64,000 bases of DNA from Streptomyces sp. ACA25 (GTDB lineage: Bacteria; Actinomycetota; Actinomycetes; Streptomycetales; Streptomycetaceae), in assembly GCF_028200735.1 (NCBI RefSeq), contig NZ_JAQKPV010000003.1, forward strand, positions 62,001 to 126,000. The letters run 5' to 3'. Position 1 is the stretch's first letter. The number at the start of each line of letters is the position of its first letter. Shown here piece by piece: positions 44,212 through 51,849 of the stretch. Both the position numbers and the translations under genes were made by a program. The notes beneath the pieces were generated by a model that saw only the letters and a program-made list of their open reading frames with translations, was not told the origin of the DNA and did not search any database.

Positions 44212-44799
44212 ATGGCCGACGTCAAGATCACCGCCGAGGTCCGCAAGGAGTTCGGCAAGGGCGCCTCGCGCCGTATCCGCCAGGCCGAGAAGGTCCCCGC
44301 CGTCATCTACGGCCACGGCACCGACCCCGTGCACGTGACGCTGCCGGGCTACGACCTGATGATGGCGCTCAAGAAGTCCAACGTGCTGATCACCCTGGAC
44401 ATCGAGGGCCGCAAGGAGCTCGTCATCCCCAAGGCCATTCAGCGTGAGGCCATCCGCGGCTTCCTCGTCCACCTCGACCTGCTGGTCGTCAAGAAGGGCG
44501 AGAAGGTCAACGTGGACGTGCCGATCCACACCGAGGGCGAGCTGGGCATCGGCCAGAACCTGCTCGAGTACGTGATCAACGCGCTGCCGGTCGAGGCCGA
44601 GGCCACGCACATCCCGGAGTCGGTCACCGTCTCGATCCAGGGCCTGGTCTCCGGCGACCAGGTGCTGGCCAAGGACGTCCCGCTGCCCGACGGGACCACC
44701 CTGGCCATCGACGGCGAAGAGCCGGTGCTGCAGGTCCTCTCCGCACAGGCCGAGGAGCCGGGCGCGGAGGCCGACGCCGAAGAGACCACCGCAGTCTGA
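44212..44799 (+). CDS. rplY: 50S ribosomal protein bL25 (Ctc type)
   Basis: A 195-residue long-form bL25/Ctc protein that binds 5S rRNA. Residues 1-90 are the L25 beta-barrel (KITAEVRKEFGKGASRRIRQAEKVPAVIYGHG), and residues 95-185 the TL5/Ctc C-terminal beta domain (VVKKGEKVNVDVPIHTEGE, LEYVINALPVEAEATHIPESV). The acidic tail AEEPGAEADAEETT is usual for actinobacteria. ATG at 44212 is preceded by GGAG. It is followed by pth, a widespread pairing, with a strong terminator between. Confidence 0.97.
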   Translation: MADVKITAEVRKEFGKGASRRIRQAEKVPAVIYGHGTDPVHVTLPGYDLMMALKKSNVLITLDIEGRKELVIPKAIQREAIRGFLVHLDLLVVKKGEKVNVDVPIHTEGELGIGQNLLEYVINALPVEAEATHIPESVTVSIQGLVSGDQVLAKDVPLPDGTTLAIDGEEPVLQVLSAQAEEPGAEADAEETTAV

Positions 44800-44834
44800 A
44801 TTTCCCGCGCAGACGGACCGATTCCTGCGCAGCC

Positions 44835-44870
44835 GGCGACGGGGCCCCGCGGATGCGGGGCCCCGTCGCC
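44835..44870 (+). terminator. 16-bp hairpin after rplY
   Basis: Arms 44835-44850 (GGCGACGGGGCCCCGC) and 44855-44870 are perfectly complementary around GGAT. It separates rplY from pth by 117 bp. Confidence 0.8.
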
Positions 44871-44916
44871 GTGCCCAGTACGCTCAGGAGGCTGAGGACA
44901 GAGGAGGAGACTGGAC

Positions 44917-45507
44917 GTGACGGACGAAGCGCAGCCCTGGCTGATCGCCGGCCTGGGAAACCCCGGACCGCAGTACGCCGCCAACCGGCACAACGCCGGC
45001 TTCATGGTGGCGGACCTGCTCGCCGCCCGGATGGGCAGCCGGTTCAAGGCGCACAAGTCCCGCGCCCTGGTCTGCGAGGGACGCCTCGGCACCCCGGGCA
45101 CCGGAAGCCACCGGATCGTGCTCGCCAAGCCGATGTCCTTCATGAATGTCTCCGGCGGGCCCGTGGGAGCGCTGAGCAGCTACCACAAGATTCCGGTGTC
45201 CCGCCTGATCGTCATCCACGACGAGCTGGACATCGACTTCGGCACCCTCCGGCTGAAGCTCGGTGGGGGCGACAACGGTCACAACGGGCTGAAGTCCCTC
45301 ACCAGCACCCTGGGGCGGGACTACTACCGGGTCCGGTTCGGCGTGGGGCGTCCGCCCGGACGGATGGACGTGGCGGATTACGTGCTGAAGGACTTCTCCA
45401 GCGCTGAACGCAAGGAGCTCGACTTCCTGGTCGACCGCGCGGCCGACGCCGTCGAAACCCTGATCACCCAGGGTCTGGAACGCGCCCAGAACGCCTACCA
45501 CAGCTGA
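44917..45507 (+). CDS. pth: Peptidyl-tRNA hydrolase
   Basis: A 196-residue Pth that recycles peptidyl-tRNA. It has the opening [22 protein letters not shown] with catalytic His25, [14 protein letters not shown], the [11 protein letters not shown] acidic motif, and [16 protein letters not shown] at 44917 is supported by GGAGGAGA upstream. All conserved residues are intact and the length is family-typical. It follows rplY and precedes a small membrane-protein gene. Confidence 0.97.
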   Translation: MTDEAQPWLIAGLGNPGPQYAANRHNAGFMVADLLAARMGSRFKAHKSRALVCEGRLGTPGTGSHRIVLAKPMSFMNVSGGPVGALSSYHKIPVSRLIVIHDELDIDFGTLRLKLGGGDNGHNGLKSLTSTLGRDYYRVRFGVGRPPGRMDVADYVLKDFSSAERKELDFLVDRAADAVETLITQGLERAQNAYHS

Positions 45508-45547
45508 TCCGCTTGACCGGCGGCAATGGGTGGCTGAAACTCTGCGC

Positions 45548-46060
45548 ATGCCTGCCACCCGTCAGTCCAAGCCCAGCCGGAGCCGACGGATCGGGCAAAG
45601 CGCCTTCGGCGCGCTGCTGCTGATGCGCCTGGTGCTGCTGCTCGCCGTGGTCGCGCTGCTGGTGGCGGCCGGCGGCTGGTCCTCGTGGGGTGACGTGCGG
45701 AACGCGCTGGAGCCCGACGGCCGCGAACGGGGCACGCTGTCCCTCCAGGAGTGTGACCGGGAGGAGTGCACCGGCTCCTTCACGCCGGACAGTGACGGCG
45801 GCGAGACACAAGAATCGGCCACTTTGGAGCAGCCCATCGGCCGCGAAGCGGGTGACACGCTCAGCGTCGCATTGCGCCCCGGAACCACGGAGGCGGTGCG
45901 CACCGGCCTGGGCGGGGCGCTCTACGGGGCGCTTCCGCTGGCAGGTGCGCTGATCCTGGCCGGCATCGTGATCGCCGGTGGTTTGCGGTGGTTCCGCACG
46001 GCATGGATCACTGCTGGAGTCGGAATTGTGATGATGGCGTCCACAATTTTGCTTTGGTGA
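45548..46060 (+). CDS. Two-helix membrane protein of unknown function
   Basis: A 170-residue protein. It has a basic N-terminus, a transmembrane helix (LMRLVLLLAVVALLVAAGGW), then an extracytoplasmic region of about 65 residues with two Cys close together (LQECDREECTGSF) that could form a disulfide. A C-terminal hydrophobic hairpin (LYGALPLAGALILAGIVIAGGL and ITAGVGIVMMASTILLW) ends it. ATG 45548 is used; GTG 45530 is an in-frame alternative and neither has a good ribosome-binding site. Not recognised. It follows pth closely and may be cotranscribed. Confidence 0.7.
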   Translation: MPATRQSKPSRSRRIGQSAFGALLLMRLVLLLAVVALLVAAGGWSSWGDVRNALEPDGRERGTLSLQECDREECTGSFTPDSDGGETQESATLEQPIGREAGDTLSVALRPGTTEAVRTGLGGALYGALPLAGALILAGIVIAGGLRWFRTAWITAGVGIVMMASTILLW

Positions 46061-46221
46061 GTACAACCAAACGAGGAGATACGGAATCGTTACACGGGCC
46101 GCGTGGAGCAAGAGCCGCAGATCAGACCTTCCTGACATCGCGCCCTTGCCAAGAATGGCTGAAAACTAAAGGCTGAGCCAGCTCCCCACACGTTTCTGTC
46201 CCCCTGGATATGGATGGCACC

Positions 46222-47013
46222 ATGCGTTTGACTCTCTCGAGTGTCGCTGTCGCCTCAGCGACTGCCGCGCTCATGCTGACCGCTGCCGCCGCGCCGGCCG
46301 CAGCCACCAGCTGGTACAAGGCTGACCTGCACCAGGAGACGCCGATCACCGCGGATGATCCTGAGTTCGCGAACGGTGAGGAGTGCCCGCCCATCGGTCC
46401 GGGGCAGGACGGGTGGCACTTCGTCACCAGGGGTCAGGCCAACTTCTACAAGCTCACGGCCACCTTCGAGGTGGACGGCGTGGAGGAGACCTTCGTCCTG
46501 CGTTACGGGGACTTCGGCCCGCCGAGCGGCAAGCACGCGTACATCGGCACCGAGGTCGGTGCGGTGCTGGTGCACGCCGAGGCGAAGCTGAAGGGCGGCG
46601 ACCGGGACCGGGCCGTCTTCAATCTCTCGCACACCTGCCCGGGTGAGGGCGAGGAGGAGACCGTCGGCGGCGGCGACGAGGGCACCACCGGCGACGAGAC
46701 CACCGGTGGCGGCGACGAGGGCACGACCGGGGAGGAGACCACCGGCGGCGACGAGGGCACCACCGGCGACGAAGCCACCACCGGCGACGAGGCGACCACC
46801 GGGGACGAGACCACCGGCGGCGACGAGGGCACCGACGGCAAGACGCCCGACGGTGACAAGGGCGACGACGGCATCGGTGGCGGCGACGACACCGAGCTGG
46901 CCGAGACCGGCTCCAGCACCCCGACCGGCGCGCTGATCGGTGGCGCCGCGGTGCTGCTGGCGGCCGGCGGCTACCTGGCGCTCCGTCGCCGGAACGCCTC
47001 CGCGCAGGCCTGA
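46222..47013 (+). CDS. Sortase-anchored surface protein with TGDE repeats
   Basis: A 263-residue exported protein. A signal peptide (MRLTLSSVAVASATAALMLTAAAAPAAA) is followed by a domain of about 110 residues (PGQDGWHFVTRGQANFYKLTATFEV, FVLRYGDFGPPSGKHAYIGTE). A repetitive acidic spacer with about nine TTGDE/GGDEG units comes next, and the C-terminus has LAETG, a hydrophobic helix and RRR. LAxTG is the recognition sequence of class E sortases of streptomycetes, so it should be covalently attached to the wall. ATG 46210 is an alternative start. A 160-bp AT-richer gap upstream suggests its own promoter. Confidence 0.85.
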   Translation: MRLTLSSVAVASATAALMLTAAAAPAAATSWYKADLHQETPITADDPEFANGEECPPIGPGQDGWHFVTRGQANFYKLTATFEVDGVEETFVLRYGDFGPPSGKHAYIGTEVGAVLVHAEAKLKGGDRDRAVFNLSHTCPGEGEEETVGGGDEGTTGDETTGGGDEGTTGEETTGGDEGTTGDEATTGDEATTGDETTGGDEGTDGKTPDGDKGDDGIGGGDDTELAETGSSTPTGALIGGAAVLLAAGGYLALRRRNASAQA

Positions 47014-47014
47014 C

Positions 47015-48319
47015 TCACACGGTAGTACTGGCAATACGGCGGCCCTGCTCCTCGGAGCGGGGCCGCCGTATTGCCATGACCATGAGGGCTGCCAGCGCGC
47101 AGAGCACCCCGGCGGACATCCACGCGAGGTCGTAGGAGCCGGTGACGTCCCGGATCGCTCCGGCGCCCGAGGCGACCAGCGCGGCTCCGAGCTGGTGGGA
47201 GGCGAGTACCCAGCCGAAGACGACCGCGCCGTCGGCACCGAAGTGCTCCCGGCAGAGGGCGATGGTCGGCGGCACGGTGGCCACCCAGTCCAGGCCGTAG
47301 AAGATCACGAAGAACAGCATGGGCGGCTGCAGGCTCTCCGCGAACAGCATGGGGAGCAGCAGGAGCGACAGGCCGCGCAGCGCGTAGTAGACGGCGAGCA
47401 GCAGGCGCGGGTCGTACCGGTCGGTCAGCCAGCCAGAGAAGACGGTGCCGACCAGATCGAACACGCCGATCAGCGCGAGGAGCGAGGCGGCGACCGGTAT
47501 CGCCATGCCGTGATCGTGGGCACCGGGAACGAAGTGGGTGCCGATGAGGCCGTTGGTGGAGGCACCGCAGATCGCGAAGGTGCCGGCGAGCAGCCAGAAG
47601 ACCCGGGTCCGGGCCGCGGCGGCGAGGGAGCTGAGTGCTCGCTTGGCGGCGTTCACCGCCGGCGGTGGCGGGGTGACGTAGTCCTCGCCGGCACCGTAGG
47701 GCCGCGTCCCGAGATCCTCGGGCCGGTCGCGCAGGAACCACAGGACCAGGGGGACGACGGCCAGCGCGGTCAGGGAGACCGCCAGGGCGGCGGCCCGCCA
47801 GCCGGGCCCCTCGACCAGCAGCGCCACCAGCGGGAGGAACACCAGGTTTCCGGCCGCGCCGCCGGCGGTGAGGATGCCGGTGACCAGGCCGCGCCGGGCG
47901 ACGAACCACCGGTTGGCCACAGTGGCGGCGAAGGCCAGGGCCATCGAGCCCGCGCCGAGACCGACCAGGAAGCCCCAGCACAGGACGAGTTGCCACTGGC
48001 TGGTCATGAAGACGGTGAGGCCGCTGCCCGCGGAGATGAGGACAAGGGCGCAGGCGACGACGCGGCGGATGCCGTAACGGTCCATCAGGGCGGCGGCGAA
48101 CGGCGCGGTCAGGCCGTAGAGCAGCAGGTTCACCGAGATGGCGAACGAGATGCCGCCGCGCGACCAGCCGAACTCGTCGTGCAGCGGCTCGATGAACACC
48201 CCCGGGGTGGCCCGGAAACCGGCGGCACCGATGAGGACGACGAAGGAGACGGCGGCCACCCACCAGGCGGGGTGAATCCGGTGAGCCGTGCGGGGGCGGG
48301 GAGCGAGGGTCTGGGTCAC
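47015..48319 (-). CDS. MFS transporter (oxalate/formate antiporter-like)
   Basis: A 434-residue major facilitator with about 12 hydrophobic helices in two halves split by the cytoplasmic loop around residues 205-235. N-half motifs are FGWSRGGISFAISVNLLLYG and ALMDRYGIRRVVA; the second half has GWLTDRYDPRLLLAVYY. The FEPL-like RATPGVFIEPLHDEFGW segment resembles monocarboxylate/OFA-type transporters. GTG at 48319 has AGGAT before it; an upstream in-frame ATG at 48370 is less likely. It converges on the surface-protein gene with a gap of 1 nt. The substrate is unknown. Confidence 0.87.
   Translation of the reverse strand: MTQTLAPRPRTAHRIHPAWWVAAVSFVVLIGAAGFRATPGVFIEPLHDEFGWSRGGISFAISVNLLLYGLTAPFAAALMDRYGIRRVVACALVLISAGSGLTVFMTSQWQLVLCWGFLVGLGAGSMALAFAATVANRWFVARRGLVTGILTAGGAAGNLVFLPLVALLVEGPGWRAAALAVSLTALAVVPLVLWFLRDRPEDLGTRPYGAGEDYVTPPPPAVNAAKRALSSLAAAARTRVFWLLAGTFAICGASTNGLIGTHFVPGAHDHGMAIPVAASLLALIGVFDLVGTVFSGWLTDRYDPRLLLAVYYALRGLSLLLLPMLFAESLQPPMLFFVIFYGLDWVATVPPTIALCREHFGADGAVVFGWVLASHQLGAALVASGAGAIRDVTGSYDLAWMSAGVLCALAALMVMAIRRPRSEEQGRRIASTTV
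47030..47075. terminator. Long hairpin inside the 3' end of the MFS gene
   Basis: GGCAATACGGCGGCC (47030-47044) pairs with GGCCGCCGTATTGCC (47061-47075), and the loop continues the stem through GCTCC-TC-GGAGC. It overlaps the last codons of the MFS gene and lies 17 nt past the convergent gene's stop, so one hairpin can serve both. Confidence 0.7.
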
Positions 48320-48397
48320 CCGTCGATCCTGCGGTGGGCGCACCCGCGCAACGAGTGGCCCGAGGGCCATGGTTCGTCAGGATCAGGCCATGCGGTG

Positions 48398-48982
48398 TTA
48401 CAGCTCGTCGATGGTGGTGAGGTCGATGTCCATGCCGTAGGGGACGCTCAGCTTGAGGCGGTCACGGTGGATGGCCGTGGGGGTGTACCGGCGGGTGAGC
48501 ACGTCCAGCTCGTAGACGTGGACCACGGGGTGGTCGGCGGGGCCGCCCATCTCCACCAGCCAGAAGTGCGGGATGCCGGCGGCGGCGTACTTGCGCGGCT
48601 TGGTGTCCCGGTCCCTCGACTCGGAGTCGGGTGAGACCACCTCCACCGCCAGGACCACGTCAGCGGCGCGGTAGCGGACCTGACGCCGGCCGGTGACCGC
48701 CTCGGCGCGGACGACGAGCACGTCGGGCTCGGGTGCGTTGCGCCGGTCCAGCTCGACCGTCATCTCCCGGCGCACCCGCAGGTCCCGGGGGACGGTGCTG
48801 CGCAGACCCGCTTCCAGCATGTACATCACCACGCTGTGGAAATCCCGCTGCGGGCTCACGAAGACCAGGCTCCCGTCGATCAGCTCTGTGTGCGGCGGGA
48901 GGTCGGGCAACGTCAGTAGGTCGTCCACGGTGTAGCCGTCCGGCGGCGGCACCGGCCACTGGTGCTGCGGCTGAGCGGTCAT
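48398..48982 (-). CDS. Uma2-family putative restriction endonuclease-fold protein
   Basis: A 194-residue protein of the Uma2/DUF820 family (PD-(D/E)XK fold). MTAQPQH start at 48982 with GGGAG upstream; the rest of the upstream open frame is not coding. Visible are DGYTVDDLLTLPDLPPHTELIDGSLVFVSP, PEPDVLVV with an active-site Asp, and EVVSPDSESRDRDTKPRKYAAAGIPHFWLVE with the Glu...Lys set. Uma2 proteins are abundant in streptomycetes and cyanobacteria; their biological role is unclear and mostly not restriction. Monocistronic, divergent from the DHFR-like gene. Confidence 0.85.
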   Translation of the reverse strand: MTAQPQHQWPVPPPDGYTVDDLLTLPDLPPHTELIDGSLVFVSPQRDFHSVVMYMLEAGLRSTVPRDLRVRREMTVELDRRNAPEPDVLVVRAEAVTGRRQVRYRAADVVLAVEVVSPDSESRDRDTKPRKYAAAGIPHFWLVEMGGPADHPVVHVYELDVLTRRYTPTAIHRDRLKLSVPYGMDIDLTTIDEL

Positions 48983-49266
48983 GACTGCTCCCATGGACGA
49001 AATGATGCCTGAGAGTTCACAGTAACGGGCGGGCGGAGCCGAGACACCACCTGTAGGAGTGAAAGCCGGGTAAGGGCTTGACCCGCCGAGGGCTGTGCCC
49101 TGGCCCCTCCGGGTCGACGGCGGTGACCAGGTGCCTGGGCAACAGCCGGTCCAGGAAGCCGGTAACCATGCGAGGCGGGCAGGCAGGGTGAGATGCTCGA
49201 TGATCACCACCGCCGCGGCACTCCAAGGATGGTGGTTGTCTGCTCTCTCACCTCGGAAGGACCCGC

Positions 49267-49860
49267 ATGCGCCCTCTCACCTACTACGTCGGGATCTCCC
49301 TGGACGGCTTCATCGCCGGCCCGGAGGGTGAGATCGACTTCTACCCGGTCTCCGACGACCACGTCGCGCACATGACCGCGCACCACCCGGAGGTCCTGCC
49401 GACGCATGTCCGCCGGCAGCTGGGCATCGACGACACGGAGAACCAGCGGTTCGACACCCTCGTCATGGGGCGCGGCACCTACCAGCCCGCCCTGGACGTC
49501 GGCATCACCAGCCCGTACGCCCATCTGCGGCAGTACGTGTTCTCCCGCAGCCTGACGGAGCAGCCCGACCCGGCGGTCGAGATCGTGGCCGGTGACCCGC
49601 TCGCGAAGGTGCGGGAGCTGAAGCAGGAGGACAGCCCGCTGGGCATCTGGCTGTGCGGCGGCGGGCAGCTGGCCGGACAGCTGCTGCCGGAGATCGACCG
49701 GCTGGTCATCAAGAAGTACCCGGTGGTCACGGGGTCCGGGATACCGGCCTTCGTGACCGGCTTCCACCCGCACCAGTTCACGCTGACCGACTGCCTCACC
49801 TTCGGCAGCGGCTGCGCGGTGCTGTCCTACGACCGGAAGCCCTCCCCTGGCTTGGACTGA
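49267..49860 (+). CDS. Dihydrofolate reductase/RibD C-terminal-like protein
   Basis: A 197-residue DHFR-fold oxidoreductase of the RibD C-terminal family. It opens MRPLTYYVGISLDGFIAGPEGEIDFY, with TLVMGRGTYQPALDVG and IWLCGGGQLAGQLLPEIDRLVIKKYPVVTGSG, all typical nucleotide-binding positions. ATG at 49267 follows GGAAGGACC. Likely an NADPH-dependent reductase of unknown substrate. Its stop (TGA, 49858-49860) immediately precedes the left copy of the 72-bp direct repeat. Confidence 0.9.
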   Translation: MRPLTYYVGISLDGFIAGPEGEIDFYPVSDDHVAHMTAHHPEVLPTHVRRQLGIDDTENQRFDTLVMGRGTYQPALDVGITSPYAHLRQYVFSRSLTEQPDPAVEIVAGDPLAKVRELKQEDSPLGIWLCGGGQLAGQLLPEIDRLVIKKYPVVTGSGIPAFVTGFHPHQFTLTDCLTFGSGCAVLSYDRKPSPGLD

Positions 49861-49861
49861 T

Positions 49862-49933
49862 GGCGAGGCCGGTCCTCGGGGTGTTGGGCGAGCCACTTCC
49901 CGGCGATCTCGGACAGCTCGGCATCGCGCCCGG
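49862..49933. repeat. 72-bp direct repeat, left copy
   Basis: Identical over all 72 positions to 51223-51294, which is the 3' coding end of the DUF962 gene. It carries no gene of its own. The divergence just outside is abrupt on both sides. It is followed at 49935-49944 by the perfect palindrome CACCTAGGTG. Confidence 0.95.
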
Positions 49934-50052
49934 GCACCTAGGTGACCTCACCCAGCTCATCACTGCTCACGGCCGGCGTCAGAACATGGAGGATGGCGCG
50001 GCGGTTCGCGCCGTGCGCTGCGGTACGACCTGGCCGCAACGAGCAGCCGCTG

Positions 50053-50081
50053 TTGCGCTTATTTCGTCTGTTGCGGATAAT
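50053..50081 (+). promoter_or_regulatory. Promoter of the toxin-antitoxin operon
   Basis: TTGCGC (50053-50058) and GATAAT (50076-50081) with a 17-bp spacer, in the most AT-rich part of this region. The start would be near 50088, giving a leader of about 48 nt to the antitoxin ATG. Confidence 0.65.
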
Positions 50082-50135
50082 GCATCTACAGAATGCGGAG
50101 ACGACCTTGCCGGCGCACGAAGGGACGGTCACCTC

Positions 50136-50591
50136 ATGAGCGCCTCGACTGCTCGACCCACCCCCCCGCCCGGGGCGAATGCCGATTTTGCGGCGCGGGC
50201 CCTGGCACCTGTGAAGAAGTCCCTCGCCCGCTCCTCCGACGCCGAACGGATCCACGTCCGGATCGAGGAGGGTGATGCCGATCTTGAGCTGCCGCGCGAG
50301 GCTGTGGAACTTCTGGCGACGGTGCTGAGCCACATGGCGGCCGGTCGCGCCGTCTCCATCGTTCCCGAGCATGCGGAGCTGACCACACAGCAGGCAGCCG
50401 ACATGCTGAACGTGTCCCGGCCGTTCTTGATCGGGCTTCTGGAGGCCGGCGAAATCGACTACCGGAAGGTCGGCACTCACCGCAGAATCAAGGCACAGTC
50501 ACTACTCGAGTACCAGCGGCACGACGACCGGAAGCGCCGGGAAGCGGCAGACGAGCTCACTGCCGTCAACCAGGAGATGGGACTGATCTGA
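50136..50591 (+). CDS. HTH (excisionase-like) antitoxin
   Basis: A 151-residue DNA-binding protein. Residues about 85-130 are a MerR/excisionase-like helix-turn-helix (LTTQQAADMLNVSRPFLIGLLEAGEIDYRKVGTHRRIKAQSLLEYQ). The N-terminal 80 residues form a helical region with VRIEEGDADLELPREAVELLATVLSHMAAG, the typical lead-in of antitoxins paired with PIN toxins. ATG at 50136 with AAGGGA. The toxin start is 5 nt after its stop region. It is expected to bind its own promoter and neutralise the PIN protein; this is known for the family and inferred here. Confidence 0.85.
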   Translation: MSASTARPTPPPGANADFAARALAPVKKSLARSSDAERIHVRIEEGDADLELPREAVELLATVLSHMAAGRAVSIVPEHAELTTQQAADMLNVSRPFLIGLLEAGEIDYRKVGTHRRIKAQSLLEYQRHDDRKRREAADELTAVNQEMGLI

Positions 50592-50595
50592 GCCC

Positions 50596-51153
50596 GTGGC
50601 GTTCACTGTCATCTATGACGCCTGCGTCCTGTACCCGAGCACGCTCCGCGATCTGCTCATCCGCATAGCCCAGGCGGGGCTCGTGCAAGCGAAATGGACA
50701 GATCGGATCCTTGACGAGGTCTTCACGAACCTCCAGGCGAACCGTCCGGAGCTCAATCCGGCGAAGCTGGCCCGCACGCGCGAGTTGATGATGCGTGCCG
50801 TGCGGGACTGCCTCGTCAAGGACTACGAACCCCTGGAGTCCGCACTCCAGCTCCCCGACGTGAAGGACCACCACGTCCTCGCTGCCGCGATCAAATCTCG
50901 GGCTCAGCTCATCGTGACCAACAACCTCAGGGATTTCCCGGAGGAGACGCTGGCGCCGTGGAACATCGAAGCTGTCTCCGCAGATGACTTCACTCTCGCC
51001 CAGATCGATCTCGACCGCCAACGTGTCTTCGCAGCCGTGCAACAGATTGCCGACTCCTGGCGATACCCACCCGGCACCACGGCAGACGTGCTCGGTCGCC
51101 TGGAGCGAGACGGCCTTGTGGAGTCCACCGCCGCCCTCCGCGCCGGCCAGTAG
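50596..51153 (+). CDS. PIN-domain toxin (VapC-like, PIN_3)
   Basis: A 185-residue PIN-fold ribonuclease. Acidic residues expected at the metal site are visible: Asp8 in VIYDACVLYP, Glu in RILDEVF, Asp in PDVKDHHVLAAA and Asp in TNNLRDFP. The C-terminal 60 residues are helical (RVFAAVQQIADSW...LERDGLVES). GTG at 50596 lies 4 nt after the antitoxin stop. It probably cleaves RNA when the antitoxin is lost. Longer than the roughly 130-residue VapC type, as usual for this actinobacterial subgroup. Confidence 0.87.
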   Translation: MAFTVIYDACVLYPSTLRDLLIRIAQAGLVQAKWTDRILDEVFTNLQANRPELNPAKLARTRELMMRAVRDCLVKDYEPLESALQLPDVKDHHVLAAAIKSRAQLIVTNNLRDFPEETLAPWNIEAVSADDFTLAQIDLDRQRVFAAVQQIADSWRYPPGTTADVLGRLERDGLVESTAALRAGQ

Positions 51154-51217
51154 CCGACGATCAGGCTGCGCTCATCCTCCCGCAGGGTCGAGGAGAGCGC
51201 GTTGTCCAGGGCGTGAG

Positions 51218-51583
51218 CTAGCGGCGAGGCCGGTCCTCGGGGTGTTGGGCGAGCCACTTCCCGGCGATCTCGGACAGCTCGGCATCGCGCCCGGCGAGCA
51301 TCATGCGGATCATCTCCGCGTCGCCGCGCAGCGACCACGCCGGATGGCCGAAGGTCGCCGGGTTGTTGCCCTCGATCAGGTAGTGCGCCGTCCAGGCGGA
51401 CGCGTAGCCGACGAGCGGCAGCGCGGGAAGCAGCCTCCGGCGACCGCTGAGGACCCCGTAGGCGGACAGGGCAAGCCCGGTCAGCGTTCCGGCGCAGTGC
51501 ACCCAGCGGGTGGCGGGCTTGGAGTGCATGGCCACGTAGTACGGCCAGAACTCCTCGTAGGACGAGAACGCGTGCGCTGTCAT
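51218..51583 (-). CDS. DUF962/Mpo1-like small membrane protein
   Basis: A 121-residue protein of the Mpo1-like DUF962 family. It has FWPYYVAMHSKPATRWVHCAGT, two short hydrophobic segments, and YASAWTAHYLIEGNNPATFGHPAWSLRGDAEMI, where conserved His residues would bind iron. In yeast, Mpo1 is a dioxygenase of fatty-acid alpha-oxidation; whether this bacterial protein does the same is unknown. ATG at 51583. Its last 24 codons, apart from the stop, form the right copy of the 72-bp direct repeat (51223-51294). In the left copy the corresponding stop codon is lost. Confidence 0.87.
   Translation of the reverse strand: MTAHAFSSYEEFWPYYVAMHSKPATRWVHCAGTLTGLALSAYGVLSGRRRLLPALPLVGYASAWTAHYLIEGNNPATFGHPAWSLRGDAEMIRMMLAGRDAELSEIAGKWLAQHPEDRPRR
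51223..51294. repeat. 72-bp direct repeat, right copy (inside DUF962 gene)
   Basis: Identical to 49862-49933. It encodes the C-terminal end of the DUF962 protein (...AELSEIAGKWLAQHPEDRP). The stop codon TAG (51218-51220) is just outside the repeat. Confidence 0.95.
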
Positions 51584-51650
51584 ACCTGCCACGCTAACCA
51601 CCGTTGCGGCCCCTGTCACCGGCCCGTGGAGCTGATCCGCTGCCCGGCCC

Positions 51651-51839
51651 TCACGGGCAACAGCCGTCCTTCACGGCGGCGAGCAACGCCCGGAGCCGGG
51701 CCGACGTGCTGAGGAGCACCACCTCCGGCTCCGCACTCTCCCGCAACCGCACTCCCCCCTCGGCCGCCGTGGCGGCAGCCTGGAGGCAGGCGTTTCCCTC
51801 ACCGCAGTAGGAGGATTGCTGCCACACGTGAGTGAACAT
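51651..51839 (-). CDS. DUF397 small protein
   Basis: A 62-residue DUF397 protein with MFTHVWQQSSYCGEGNACLQAA and VRLRESAEPEVVLLSTSARLRALLAAV, the standard layout. These proteins are encoded beside DUF5753-type XRE regulators throughout Streptomyces and are thought to act with them (WhiJ-type systems). The start at 51839 is 10 nt after the XRE stop, so they form an operon. The four Cys are unusual in number for so short a protein. Confidence 0.9.
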   Translation of the reverse strand: MFTHVWQQSSYCGEGNACLQAAATAAEGGVRLRESAEPEVVLLSTSARLRALLAAVKDGCCP

Positions 51840-51849
51840 GGACGCCCTT

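Larger units (their letters stand above)
49862..51294. mobile_element. Putative toxin-antitoxin island bracketed by direct repeats
   Basis: Two perfect 72-bp direct repeats, one being the 3' end of the DUF962 gene, flank 1,289 bp carrying a promoter, an HTH antitoxin gene and a PIN toxin gene. No transposase, integrase or terminal inverted repeat is present. The arrangement looks like integration at the 3' end of a gene that left the gene intact and a second copy at the far side, as integrative elements do, or a segmental duplication. The repeat period is 1361 bp. Confidence 0.6.

Noticed and set aside
49862..51294. Insertion sequence or integrative conjugative element
   Set aside because: No transposase, integrase or terminal inverted repeats; only the direct repeat and the TA genes are present.
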